A DNA stretch of 7,737 nucleotides from an uncultured Bacteroidales bacterium (GTDB taxonomy: Bacteria > Bacteroidota > Bacteroidia > Bacteroidales > Paludibacteraceae), in contig CALCGR010000128.1 of NCBI GenBank assembly GCA_937901025.1, positions 1 through 7,737 on the forward strand. Reading direction: 5' to 3'. A program made the translations under genes and the position numbers. The notes below the pieces were generated by a model. The model saw only the letters and a program-made list of their open reading frames with translations. It searched no databases and was not told the origin of the DNA. Below are positions 1-6,375 of the stretch, in pieces. Positions within the stretch are counted from its first letter, which is position 1. The number at the start of each line of letters is the position of its first letter.

Positions 1-2133
1 GTAGTGTTGCTGTTCACTTACATGCGCTACGATAGCCTCCACTTCGGGCGTATCCACAAAGGCACATTGGATACGGGTGAGGTTACCGCCACCCGAATAC
101 AGCATATCTCCCTTACCGACTAATTGGTCAGCACCCTTGGAGTCTAATACCGTACGGCTATCCACAATCGATTGGGTGCGGAACGCTATACGTGTCGGGA
201 TATTAGCCTTAATCGTACCGGTCACAATCTTCACATCCGGACGCTGGGTGGCTAAGATCATGTGCATTCCTACCGCACGAGCTTTTTGAGCCAAACGCTG
301 GATGGGCCGCTCCACCTCCTTACCCGCCTGCATAATAAAGTCACCATACTCATCAATCACAATGACTAAATACGGCATAAACCGGTGGTGTAAGAGTTTG
401 TGCGTCTGCAAGTTCTCGACCTCCTTTTCCGGATTGAGACGACGCGAATTAAACTTCTCGTTATAATCTTCCACATTGCGCACATTTGCATCCGCCAACA
501 ATGTATAACGATCCTCCATCTCAATCACGAGGGAGTTGAGCGTGTTTATTACTTTTTGACAATCGGTAATGATGATATCGCGGTCCTCTTGATCGGGCAT
601 TGCCGCCATATAATGGCGCAGCAAGGGTTTGTAAATAGAGAACTCTACCATCTTCGGATCCACTAAGACGAACTTCAACTCTGCCGGGTGTTTCTTATAG
701 AGAAGTGAGGTAATAATCGCATTCAGTCCCACCGATTTACCTTGACCCGTGGCACCCGCCACCAGCAAGTGCGGCGTCTTCGCCAAGTCGAACATAAACA
801 CCTCGTTGGTAATCGTCTTTCCAATGGCTACCGGCAAACGCATCTTTTGTTCCTCTTGGAAACGCTTAGAGGCAATGACCGAGTGCATCGATACGGTTTG
901 AGGTTTCTCGTTAGGCACCTCAATACCTACCGTTCCTTTGCCGGGCATAGGAGCAATGATACGAATACCTATGGCGGAAAGTGATAGCATAATATCGTTC
1001 TCTAAGGCTTGTATCTTAGCAATACGAATGCCGGCCTTTGGAACGACCTCATATAAAGTCACCGTAGGGCCTACCGTCGCTTTGATGGACTCTATCTCAA
1101 TACCATAGTTGCGCAACGTGGTCACAATGCGATTGGCATTGGCTTGTTGCTCCTCTTGATTGATAATCGGAGCGGTCTCATTGTCATATTCGCGCAATAA
1201 GGTCAAAGGAGGGAACTTATAGTGCTCCAAATCTTTCTTCGGATCATAGGGCTCCAACTGCTTGCTCATCTCCACTTCCTCCGTCTCTTCAATCGACAAC
1301 TCCGGCGTATCCTCATTCCTCAATCCTTTTTCCTCAATCCTCAATCCTTTTTCCTCAATCCTTTCCGGATTTTCCGGAACTTCCGGACTTTCCGGAATAT
1401 CTATCACCGGTTCAATCGTTAATTCGAGCGTTTCCGGTGTTTCCGGATTTTCCGGAATCTCCGGCATTTCCGGTTCTCCATCCCTTTTTAGCAAATGGGT
1501 TACGCGATGCCAGTGGTCCGCCAAATGCAAGTCGGCAAGGAAACAGAAGATGGTTAAGATAAGTAGCAAAATAATAATCATCCCCACCGGTTGCACATAA
1601 CTGTTTCCCCATGCAGCAATAGCCACACCGTGCGTTCCTCCCAAGCGGAAGAAACTATCAAACCCTATCATATTCTCTACAAATCCAAGAGTAATCGACC
1701 CCCATAGAGCAAAGAACGTGCAATGAATAAACACCTTCAGCCAGCGCACCTGCATAACCCGCATTAAGGCACAACCGTAAAGGGTTGCCATCAGTACAAA
1801 CAGAACGGACATCACCCCAAACGTGCCGTCTACCAGCCAATGGGCTAGCCCCGCCCCGGGCAGACCTAAGATATTCTTCACCGACTCCCGCGCCGCCACA
1901 CGATCGGCATGATTCATCATTAATACGGAAAAATCGTCATCGCCCGTAAAGAAATAACAGATATAAGCTATAAGCGCAAAAAGGGCAATAGCTATCAATA
2001 CCAAACCACAAACAAAATGCGTTTTGGGGTTCAGAAAGAACTGCTTCAATTGAACGCGAAACGGTTCCGACTCCACCTGTATCGATGGGGACCGATGAAG
2101 CGCTGAAGAAGAATATGTGGATCTACGCGGCAT
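1..2133 (-). CDS. ftsK: FtsK/SpoIIIE-family DNA translocase, 3' end outside the window
   Basis: This is a membrane-anchored, ATP-driven dsDNA pump that acts at the division septum in chromosome segregation and dimer resolution. The first 711 codons are present; no stop is reached before base 1, so the end of the motor and the gamma winged-helix domain are missing. Seen in the translation: four hydrophobic segments at about residues 40-62, 103-125, 132-152 and 184-202; a Pro/Glu-rich linker at about 219-290; the alpha/beta motor from about 310; Walker A GATGQGKS at 460-467 (K466); and Walker B LVIVIDE ending at D594-E595, followed by an ATQRP motif and a GKGDMLY motif typical of FtsK. The ATG at 2133 is chosen because it precedes the first membrane segment and lies about 16 nt below a likely transcription start. 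There is no Shine-Dalgarno sequence, as is common in this phylum. It is transcribed away from the Rnf operon. The family assignment is secure; the linker repeats are unusual. Confidence 0.96.
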   Translation of the reverse strand, partial: MPRRSTYSSSALHRSPSIQVESEPFRVQLKQFFLNPKTHFVCGLVLIAIALFALIAYICYFFTGDDDFSVLMMNHADRVAARESVKNILGLPGAGLAHWLVDGTFGVMSVLFVLMATLYGCALMRVMQVRWLKVFIHCTFFALWGSITLGFVENMIGFDSFFRLGGTHGVAIAAWGNSYVQPVGMIIILLLILTIFCFLADLHLADHWHRVTHLLKRDGEPEMPEIPENPETPETLELTIEPVIDIPESPEVPENPERIEEKGLRIEEKGLRNEDTPELSIEETEEVEMSKQLEPYDPKKDLEHYKFPPLTLLREYDNETAPIINQEEQQANANRIVTTLRNYGIEIESIKATVGPTVTLYEVVPKAGIRIAKIQALENDIMLSLSAIGIRIIAPMPGKGTVGIEVPNEKPQTVSMHSVIASKRFQEEQKMRLPVAIGKTITNEVFMFDLAKTPHLLVAGATGQGKSVGLNAIITSLLYKKHPAELKFVLVDPKMVEFSIYKPLLRHYMAAMPDQEDRDIIITDCQKVINTLNSLVIEMEDRYTLLADANVRNVEDYNEKFNSRRLNPEKEVENLQTHKLLHHRFMPYLVIVIDEYGDFIMQAGKEVERPIQRLAQKARAVGMHMILATQRPDVKIVTGTIKANIPTRIAFRTQSIVDSRTVLDSKGADQLVGKGDMLYSGGGNLTRIQCAFVDTPEVEAIVAHVSEQQHY
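1319..1360 (-). repeat. Perfect 21-bp tandem duplication inside ftsK
   Basis: Bases 1319-1339 and 1340-1360 are identical. On the coding (minus) strand they encode the heptapeptide RIEEKGL twice (residues 258-264 and 265-271) in the FtsK linker, so the reading frame is kept. A degraded third copy is suggested by the following RNE at the C-terminal side. It looks like a recent in-frame duplication in a segment under weak length constraint. Confidence 0.93.
1363..1473 (-). repeat. Two 9-bp-period CCGGAA repeat clusters encoding Pro-Glu repeats
   Basis: On the plus strand TTCCGG recurs at 1363, 1372, 1381 and 1390, then at 1432, 1441, 1450 and 1468, with a CTCCGG variant at 1459. Each cluster has an exact 9-bp period. 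Read on the minus strand this gives PE-x tripeptide repeats (PEMPEIPENPETPE and PESPEVPENPE) at about FtsK residues 220-258. A rigid, acidic, proline-spaced linker between membrane and motor domains is the expected product. Confidence 0.9.
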
Positions 2134-2155
2134 AATAAAATTTTGAATTAGCGTG

Positions 2156-2186
2156 CAAAGATACAAAAAATTTCTCAATTATCAAA
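2156..2186 (-). promoter_or_regulatory. Bacteroidetes-type promoter for ftsK
   Basis: On the minus strand a TTTG -33 element (2186-2183) is followed by a 19-nt spacer and TATCTTTG (2163-2156), matching the Bacteroidetes consensus TTTG / TAnnTTTG. The expected start of transcription is near 2149, leaving a leader of about 16 nt before the ftsK ATG. The surrounding 170-nt intergenic region is very AT-rich and holds no gene that I can see. Confidence 0.8.
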
Positions 2187-2253
2187 GAAAATATGTATTT
2201 TCTTCCATTTTTCATCGAAATATGGGCATTTTTTGAATAAAAATGAAGATTTA

Positions 2254-2285
2254 TTTGGTAATTTCCAAAAATAGCAGTAATTTTG
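2254..2285 (+). promoter_or_regulatory. Bacteroidetes-type promoter for the rseC-like/rnf operon
   Basis: TTTG at 2254-2257, a 20-nt spacer, and TAATTTTG at 2278-2285 match the TTTG / TAnnTTTG consensus. Transcription would start near 2291, giving a leader of only about 13 nt to the ATG at 2304. It does not overlap the divergent ftsK promoter; about 67 nt of AT-rich DNA separate the two -33 elements. The AT-rich background raises the chance of a fortuitous match, but the position fits. Confidence 0.7.
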
Positions 2286-2303
2286 TGAGTTATTTTGTGC
2301 ATC

Positions 2304-2609
2304 ATGGCTAAAGAACAGCAAGATATATTATCCTCCGGTTGTGCCTCTTGCCAAATGCGGGAAGCGTGTCAAAATCCCATCGACACCTCGATTCCGCGCA
2401 AACAGAGTTGGAAGGCGGTAGTGATTGCGTATATCGTGCCTTTTGTCTTGCTCATAGGGGTTGTGTTGGCGTTAGGCGGGGTATTAGATAATGAGCCTTT
2501 GGTCGGGACTATCGCCTTATGCGTAGTCGGGGTGTATTATATCATCTTACATATATGTAGGAAACGGATTGAAAACGATTTTCAGTGCAAAAACAATATA
2601 AAACAATAG
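2304..2609 (+). CDS. Short RseC-like membrane protein (SoxR-reducing system RseC family)
   Basis: A 101-residue protein with an N-terminal cysteine motif C13-x2-C16-x5-C22, the spacing also seen in E. coli RseC, then two membrane segments at about 37-60 and 65-86 and a basic tail (CRKRIENDFQ). The SWKAVVIAYIVPF entry to the first helix and the YYIIL...RKR ending resemble Bacteroidales RseC proteins, which commonly precede rnfB. Family members are generally about 140-160 residues; here the beta-rich region before the cysteines and the stretch between cysteines and helices are missing or very short. An in-frame TGA at 2286-2288 rules out a long upstream extension. A TTG at 2295 could add three residues, but it would leave almost no leader, so ATG 2304 is preferred. 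It ends 4 nt before rnfB. A role in Rnf assembly or in SoxR reduction is inference from family and position. Confidence 0.72.
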   Translation: MAKEQQDILSSGCASCQMREACQNPIDTSIPRKQSWKAVVIAYIVPFVLLIGVVLALGGVLDNEPLVGTIALCVVGVYYIILHICRKRIENDFQCKNNIKQ

Positions 2610-2613
2610 GCAT

Positions 2614-3486
2614 ATGAATTTATTACTCATTTCTCTCCTTGTGTTGGGTGTTACAGGCCTGGTAGCCGCTGTGCTGCTGTACATCGTGGCCCAAAAATTC
2701 AAGGTAGAAGAAGACCCTCGCATTGACGAGGTCCAAGAAGTCCTTCCCGGAGCCAACTGTGGCGGCTGCGGTTTTGCCGGATGCCGGGCTATGGCAGAAG
2801 CATGCGTGAAGGCGGATAGTTTGGACGGACTTCTTTGTCCTGTCGGAGGTAGCGAGACCATGAAGAAAGTGGGAGACATTTTAGGTATGGCGGCTGCCGA
2901 GGTAACCCCGAAGGTAGCGGTCATTCGTTGTAATGGTACTTGCGAAGCGCGTCCCCGCACCAGTGTGTATGACGGAACAAAGTCTTGTCAGATTGAGCAT
3001 GCCCTTTATGTCGGCACCACCGGTTGCGGATATGGCTGCTTAGGTTGTGGCGACTGCGTAAAAGCGTGTCCGTTCGGAGCCCTAAGTATGGACGAGAAGA
3101 CGGGTCTTCCGGTAGTGGATGAAGACAAGTGTACCGCTTGCGGCAATTGTGTTAAGACTTGCCCGCGTCATATCATCGAATTGCGTAACAAAGGGCCCAA
3201 GAGTCGTCGCATGGTGGTACTATGTATAAATAAGGATAAAGGCGCGCCCGCGCGTAAGGCATGTCTCAACGCCTGCATCGGTTGCGGTAAATGCGAGAAG
3301 GAATGTCCCTTCGAAGCCATCACTGTTGACAGCAACTTAGCCTATATCGATGATAACAAGTGCCGTCTCTGCCGCAAGTGCGAGAGTGCTTGTCCTACGG
3401 GAGCCATCCATGCTATTAATTTCCCCCCGCGCAAACCTGCTGAGGGAACCGAACAAAAAGAGGAGGTAAAGAATGAAAACGTTTAA
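2614..3486 (+). CDS. rnfB: Rnf complex subunit RnfB, multi-cluster iron-sulfur protein
   Basis: RnfB is the subunit taken to accept electrons from reduced ferredoxin and pass them into the membrane complex. The 290-residue product has one N-terminal membrane helix (about 3-27), then a four-Cys motif (C49, C52, C57, C75) of the RnfB/Fe-S family. A second Cys-containing stretch (C106, C110, C125, C138) leads into four ferredoxin-type CxxCxxCxxxCP motifs: C142-145-148-152, C173-176-179-183, C221-224-227-231 and C250-253-256-260. That supports at least five [4Fe-4S] clusters, more than the proteobacterial RsxB (which has two ferredoxin motifs) and closer to the longer forms of anaerobes. The tail after 270 is charged. 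The gene starts 4 nt after the RseC-like stop, and its end overlaps rnfC by 14 nt. No truncation or missing ligand is seen. Confidence 0.97.
   Translation: MNLLLISLLVLGVTGLVAAVLLYIVAQKFKVEEDPRIDEVQEVLPGANCGGCGFAGCRAMAEACVKADSLDGLLCPVGGSETMKKVGDILGMAAAEVTPKVAVIRCNGTCEARPRTSVYDGTKSCQIEHALYVGTTGCGYGCLGCGDCVKACPFGALSMDEKTGLPVVDEDKCTACGNCVKTCPRHIIELRNKGPKSRRMVVLCINKDKGAPARKACLNACIGCGKCEKECPFEAITVDSNLAYIDDNKCRLCRKCESACPTGAIHAINFPPRKPAEGTEQKEEVKNENV
3461..3466 (+). promoter_or_regulatory. Strong Shine-Dalgarno site of rnfC inside rnfB
   Basis: AGGAGG lies 6 nt before the rnfC ATG at 3473, within the last codons of rnfB. It fixes the rnfC start and the 14-nt overlap. A perfect core is notable in a phylum whose genes mostly lack such sites, and suggests initiation or re-initiation coupled to rnfB translation. 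Confidence 0.8.
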
Positions 3487-4810
3487 ATTAGGCGGAGTGC
3501 ATCCGCAAGATAATAAGGAGTATTCTGCTCATCGTCCCATTATTGAATGCGGACTGCCCGAGCATGCTGTTATTCCCTTGATCCAACACATTGGAGCCCC
3601 CGCACAACCGGTTGTAGAAAAAGGGCAAAAAGTGAAGGTGGGTGAACTCATCGCGAAGGCGGGTGGATTTGTTAGTGCCAATATTCATTCGCCCTATAGC
3701 GGTACCATCAATAAGATTGACACGTATGTAGATGGTTGGGGTATGCGGGGTCCCGCTATCTATATCGATGTAGAAGGGGATGAGTGGTTGCCTGAGATTG
3801 ATCGTACCCCTACCGTCATCCGCGAATGTAAGTTAAGCAGCAAAGAAATTATTGATAAGATCAGTGCCGCCGGTATCGTAGGTTTAGGAGGCGCTTGTTT
3901 CCCCACCCATGTCAAACTTATGCCCCCTCCGGGGAAAAAGGCGGAAGTGCTGATCATCAACGGTGTCGAATGCGAACCCTATCTCACCTGCGACCACCAA
4001 CTTATGCTGGAGCACGGGGAGGAGATTGTTATTGGTATCCAGATTTTACTGAAAGCCCTTAATATCCAAAAAGCGATTATCGGTATCGAGAAGAACAAAC
4101 CCGATGCGATTGCCCGTATGACGGACCTGACCAATCGTACGTTAGGCATTGAGGTGGCTCCTCTCCAACTCAAATACCCGCAAGGGGGCGAGAAACAACT
4201 CATCGATGCTTGTATCGGTAGACAAGTCCCCAGTGGAGCCCTGCCTATTGAAGTGGGCGCAGTGGTGGATAATGTGGCTACGGTCTACGCCATCTACCAA
4301 GCCGTACAAAAGAACTTGCCGCTTATCTCGCGCGTGATGACCATCACCGGCAAGCAGCTCAAGAACCCGGGTAACTACCAAGTGCGTTTTGGTACCCCTC
4401 TTACCGATGCGGTGGCTTTAGCCGGAGGTGTTCCCGAGACCACCGGTAAGATTATTGGCGGCGGCCCGATGATGGGTCGTGCAATGAATAGCATCGATAT
4501 GCCCGCGAACAAACGCGTCAGCGGTCTGCTATTCTTGCCGGAGAGCGAGAGCCTTCGTGTTGAGCCGGAGAATTGTATCCGTTGCGGTAAGTGTCTGAGT
4601 GCTTGCCCGATGGGATTGGAGCCGTATCTGCTGGCCAAACTCACTGAGCACGAACTCTGGGACGAACTCGAGCAACATAACGTGATGGACTGCATCGATT
4701 GCGGGTGCTGTTTGTTCACCTGCCCCAGCCATCGTCCGCTACTCGATTATATCCGTTTAGGAAAAGGAAAAGTCGGCGGTATCATTCGTGCCCGCCAAGC
4801 CGCTAAATAG
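3473..4810 (+). CDS. rnfC: Rnf complex subunit RnfC, NADH/FMN-binding
   Basis: RnfC is the peripheral cytoplasmic subunit that carries the NAD(H) and FMN site and exchanges electrons with the other Rnf subunits. Seen in the 445-residue product: an N-terminal barrel-sandwich region (about 1-105, with the GGVHP start and the HSPYSGTI stretch); a Rossmann/FMN region with GLGGACFPTHVK at 137-148 and INGVECEPYLTCDHQLM near 162-178; GGEKQLIDA at 238-246; an SLBB-like region at about 285-345; and two [4Fe-4S] motifs, C368-371-374-378 and C407-410-413-417. The family usually has a small residue or Thr where C142 sits in GGACFPTHVK, a mild oddity. Length is near that of Bacteroidales homologues; it lacks the long Ala-rich C-terminal repeats of enterobacterial RsxC. 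The gene overlaps rnfB and is separated from rnfD by a short repeat. Confidence 0.97.
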   Translation: MKTFKLGGVHPQDNKEYSAHRPIIECGLPEHAVIPLIQHIGAPAQPVVEKGQKVKVGELIAKAGGFVSANIHSPYSGTINKIDTYVDGWGMRGPAIYIDVEGDEWLPEIDRTPTVIRECKLSSKEIIDKISAAGIVGLGGACFPTHVKLMPPPGKKAEVLIINGVECEPYLTCDHQLMLEHGEEIVIGIQILLKALNIQKAIIGIEKNKPDAIARMTDLTNRTLGIEVAPLQLKYPQGGEKQLIDACIGRQVPSGALPIEVGAVVDNVATVYAIYQAVQKNLPLISRVMTITGKQLKNPGNYQVRFGTPLTDAVALAGGVPETTGKIIGGGPMMGRAMNSIDMPANKRVSGLLFLPESESLRVEPENCIRCGKCLSACPMGLEPYLLAKLTEHELWDELEQHNVMDCIDCGCCLFTCPSHRPLLDYIRLGKGKVGGIIRARQAAK

Positions 4811-4844
4811 TTGAAAGTTGAAAGTTTAAAGTTGAAAGTTACAA
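4810..4844 (+). repeat. Heptanucleotide tandem repeat filling the rnfC-rnfD gap
   Basis: Five 7-bp units run from the last base of the rnfC stop to just before the rnfD ATG: GTTGAAA, GTTGAAA, GTTTAAA, GTTGAAA and the degenerate GTTACAA. The whole 35-nt gap is made of the repeat. No Shine-Dalgarno site is present before rnfD, so the repeat forms its entire translation initiation region. Confidence 0.88.
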
Positions 4845-4845
4845 T

Positions 4846-5841
4846 ATGAAACCTTTAATTGTATCTCCGGCTCCGCACGCGCATAGTGGCGACAGTGTGA
4901 CCCGCAATATGTTGTTGGTGATCATCGCATTGATACCCGCGTTGGCGGTATCCATCTGCTCCTTTGGTTGGAGTTCGGTCATCACCACATTGATTAGTAT
5001 CGTTGCTTGTGTTCTCACCGAATGGGTAATTAGCAAGTTCGTTTTGAAAGTCAAACCCACCCTTTGGGATTGTTCCGCCATCTTGACGGGTCTGCTCTTA
5101 GCGTTTAACTTACCCGCCAACCTGCCTTGGTGGATAGTAGTTATTGGTGCCATCGTCGCCATTGGCGTAGGTAAGATGAGTTTTGGCGGGTTGGGACAAA
5201 ACCCCTTCAACCCGGCATTGGTAGGTCGCGTGTTCCTGCTCATCTCCTTCCCGGTACAGATGACCACTTGGCCGCGTCCCCTCGGGTTCGCGACCCAATA
5301 CGTAGATGCCCTCACGGGTGCTACTCCCTTAGCTGCCATGAAGACGGCTATCAAGTCGCATAGCGCTGCCGCCCTGCAACAACTGCCCGACCTATGGCAT
5401 ATGTTCATCGGTTATACCGGCGGTTCGATGGGTGAGATTTGTGCCTTTGCCCTTATCATCGGCGGTATCTTGCTGATCGTCACCCGCGTCATCACGTGGC
5501 ATATCCCCGTGAGCATCCTCGCAACCGTAGCCGCCTTTGCGGCCATCTCTTCTTGGACCGGGCTCGTACCCGAAGGTTTGGATGTTTGCCATTATATGGC
5601 GACTACCCTACTCTCCGGCGGTTTGATGCTTGGAGCCTTTTTTATGGCTACCGATTATGTGACCAGTCCGATGACCGGTTGGGGAAAGATTATCTTTGGT
5701 ATCGGTATCGGTGTCATCACGATGGTCATTCGTACCTGGGGTGCGTATCCGGAAGGCGTCTCCTTCGCCATCCTGATTATGAATGCCGCTGTTCCATTGT
5801 TAAACAAACTTCGCCCGACACGCTTTGGCGAAACCAAATAA
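4846..5841 (+). CDS. rnfD: Rnf complex subunit RnfD, flavinylated membrane subunit
   Basis: RnfD is the NqrB-like integral membrane subunit that holds a covalently bound FMN. The 331-residue product starts MKPLIVSPAPHAHS, the usual RnfD N-terminus, followed by about nine to ten hydrophobic segments (for example 22-40, 43-66, 78-90, 95-110, 196-216, 220-238, 252-268, 282-297, 304-320). The conserved GLGQNPFNPALVGRVF stretch at 115-130 and the flavinylation motif LTGATPL at 156-162 are intact, with T160 the predicted FMN-linked threonine. It begins 35 nt after rnfC, behind a heptanucleotide repeat and with no Shine-Dalgarno site, and ends 9 nt before rnfG. Full length; nothing is missing. FMN attachment would need an ApbE-type transferase, which is not encoded in this window. 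Confidence 0.97.
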   Translation: MKPLIVSPAPHAHSGDSVTRNMLLVIIALIPALAVSICSFGWSSVITTLISIVACVLTEWVISKFVLKVKPTLWDCSAILTGLLLAFNLPANLPWWIVVIGAIVAIGVGKMSFGGLGQNPFNPALVGRVFLLISFPVQMTTWPRPLGFATQYVDALTGATPLAAMKTAIKSHSAAALQQLPDLWHMFIGYTGGSMGEICAFALIIGGILLIVTRVITWHIPVSILATVAAFAAISSWTGLVPEGLDVCHYMATTLLSGGLMLGAFFMATDYVTSPMTGWGKIIFGIGIGVITMVIRTWGAYPEGVSFAILIMNAAVPLLNKLRPTRFGETK

Positions 5842-5850
5842 CCCACAATT

Positions 5851-6375
5851 ATGAGTAAATTAGCAAGTACATTTCCTAATATGGCAACCAGCTTAACGGC
5901 GATTACCATAGTAGCCGCAGCCGCGTTGGCAGGAGCGTTCCTGCTCACCAAGACGCGCATTGAAGACCAAGCCCTACAAGCCAAATTGGCGGCACAAGCA
6001 GCCGTACTTAACGGACAAGAGGGACAAGCCATCGAGGTGGAAACCAATGGTTTTGGCGGACCGATGAAAGTGATGGTCGGCATTGCTGCCGACGGCACCA
6101 TCCTCGGGTATGAGATCCTCGAACACAGCGAGACTCCGGGGCTGGGCGACAAAGCCGGCACATGGTTCAAAAATGCCGATAAACCCGGACAGAATATTAT
6201 CGGTCGTAAGGCCGGAAGCCTCAAGGTTAGCAAAGACGGAGGTGACGTAGATGCCATTACCGCAGCCACCATCTCTTCCCGCGCGTTCCTCAAAGCCGTC
6301 AATAGTGCTTATCAACCTGCTGATGCTTGCAGCGGTGCGACCACCCTAATAGAAACGGAGGATCATCATGAATAA
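5851..6375 (+). CDS. rnfG: Rnf complex subunit RnfG, flavinylated FMN_bind protein
   Basis: RnfG has one membrane anchor (about residues 12-33) and an extracytoplasmic FMN_bind domain. In the 174-residue product the family hallmarks are the GFGGPMKVMVG strand at 67-77, HSETPGLG at 92-99 and a flavin-attachment region DAITAATISSRAF at 134-146, with T140 in the position of the FMN-linked threonine. The usual core is S/T-G-A-T, so TAAT carries Ala for Gly; related Bacteroidales proteins seem to share such relaxed forms, though I recall this rather than computed it. A second, more canonical motif, D158-A-C-S-G-A-T164, follows in the C-terminal tail. The protein is short for RnfG (often 200 or more residues); the stretch between anchor and FMN_bind fold is compact. 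It starts 9 nt after rnfD without a Shine-Dalgarno site and overlaps rnfE by 8 nt. Confidence 0.95.
   Translation: MSKLASTFPNMATSLTAITIVAAAALAGAFLLTKTRIEDQALQAKLAAQAAVLNGQEGQAIEVETNGFGGPMKVMVGIAADGTILGYEILEHSETPGLGDKAGTWFKNADKPGQNIIGRKAGSLKVSKDGGDVDAITAATISSRAFLKAVNSAYQPADACSGATTLIETEDHHE
6357..6361 (+). promoter_or_regulatory. Shine-Dalgarno site of rnfE inside rnfG
   Basis: GGAGG sits 6 nt before the rnfE ATG at 6368, inside the last codons of rnfG. It supports this start and the 8-nt overlap, and suggests translational coupling. Confidence 0.7.

Noticed and set aside
1262..1600. Plus-strand open frame with collagen-like SGxSGx repeats
   Set aside because: It is the antisense reading of the Pro-Glu repeats of ftsK. 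The minus-strand frame has Walker motifs and membrane helices and continues uninterrupted through this region.
2295..2303. TTG start adding three residues to the RseC-like protein
   Set aside because: The promoter match predicts transcription starting about 4 nt before this TTG, and an ATG follows at 2304; no Shine-Dalgarno site supports the TTG.
4839..5408. Long minus-strand open frame opposite rnfD
   Set aside because: It runs opposite a full-length, motif-bearing RnfD, has no recognisable family features, and looks like a reverse-strand shadow. The other long opposite-strand frames over rnfC, rnfG, rnfE and rnfA were rejected for the same reason.
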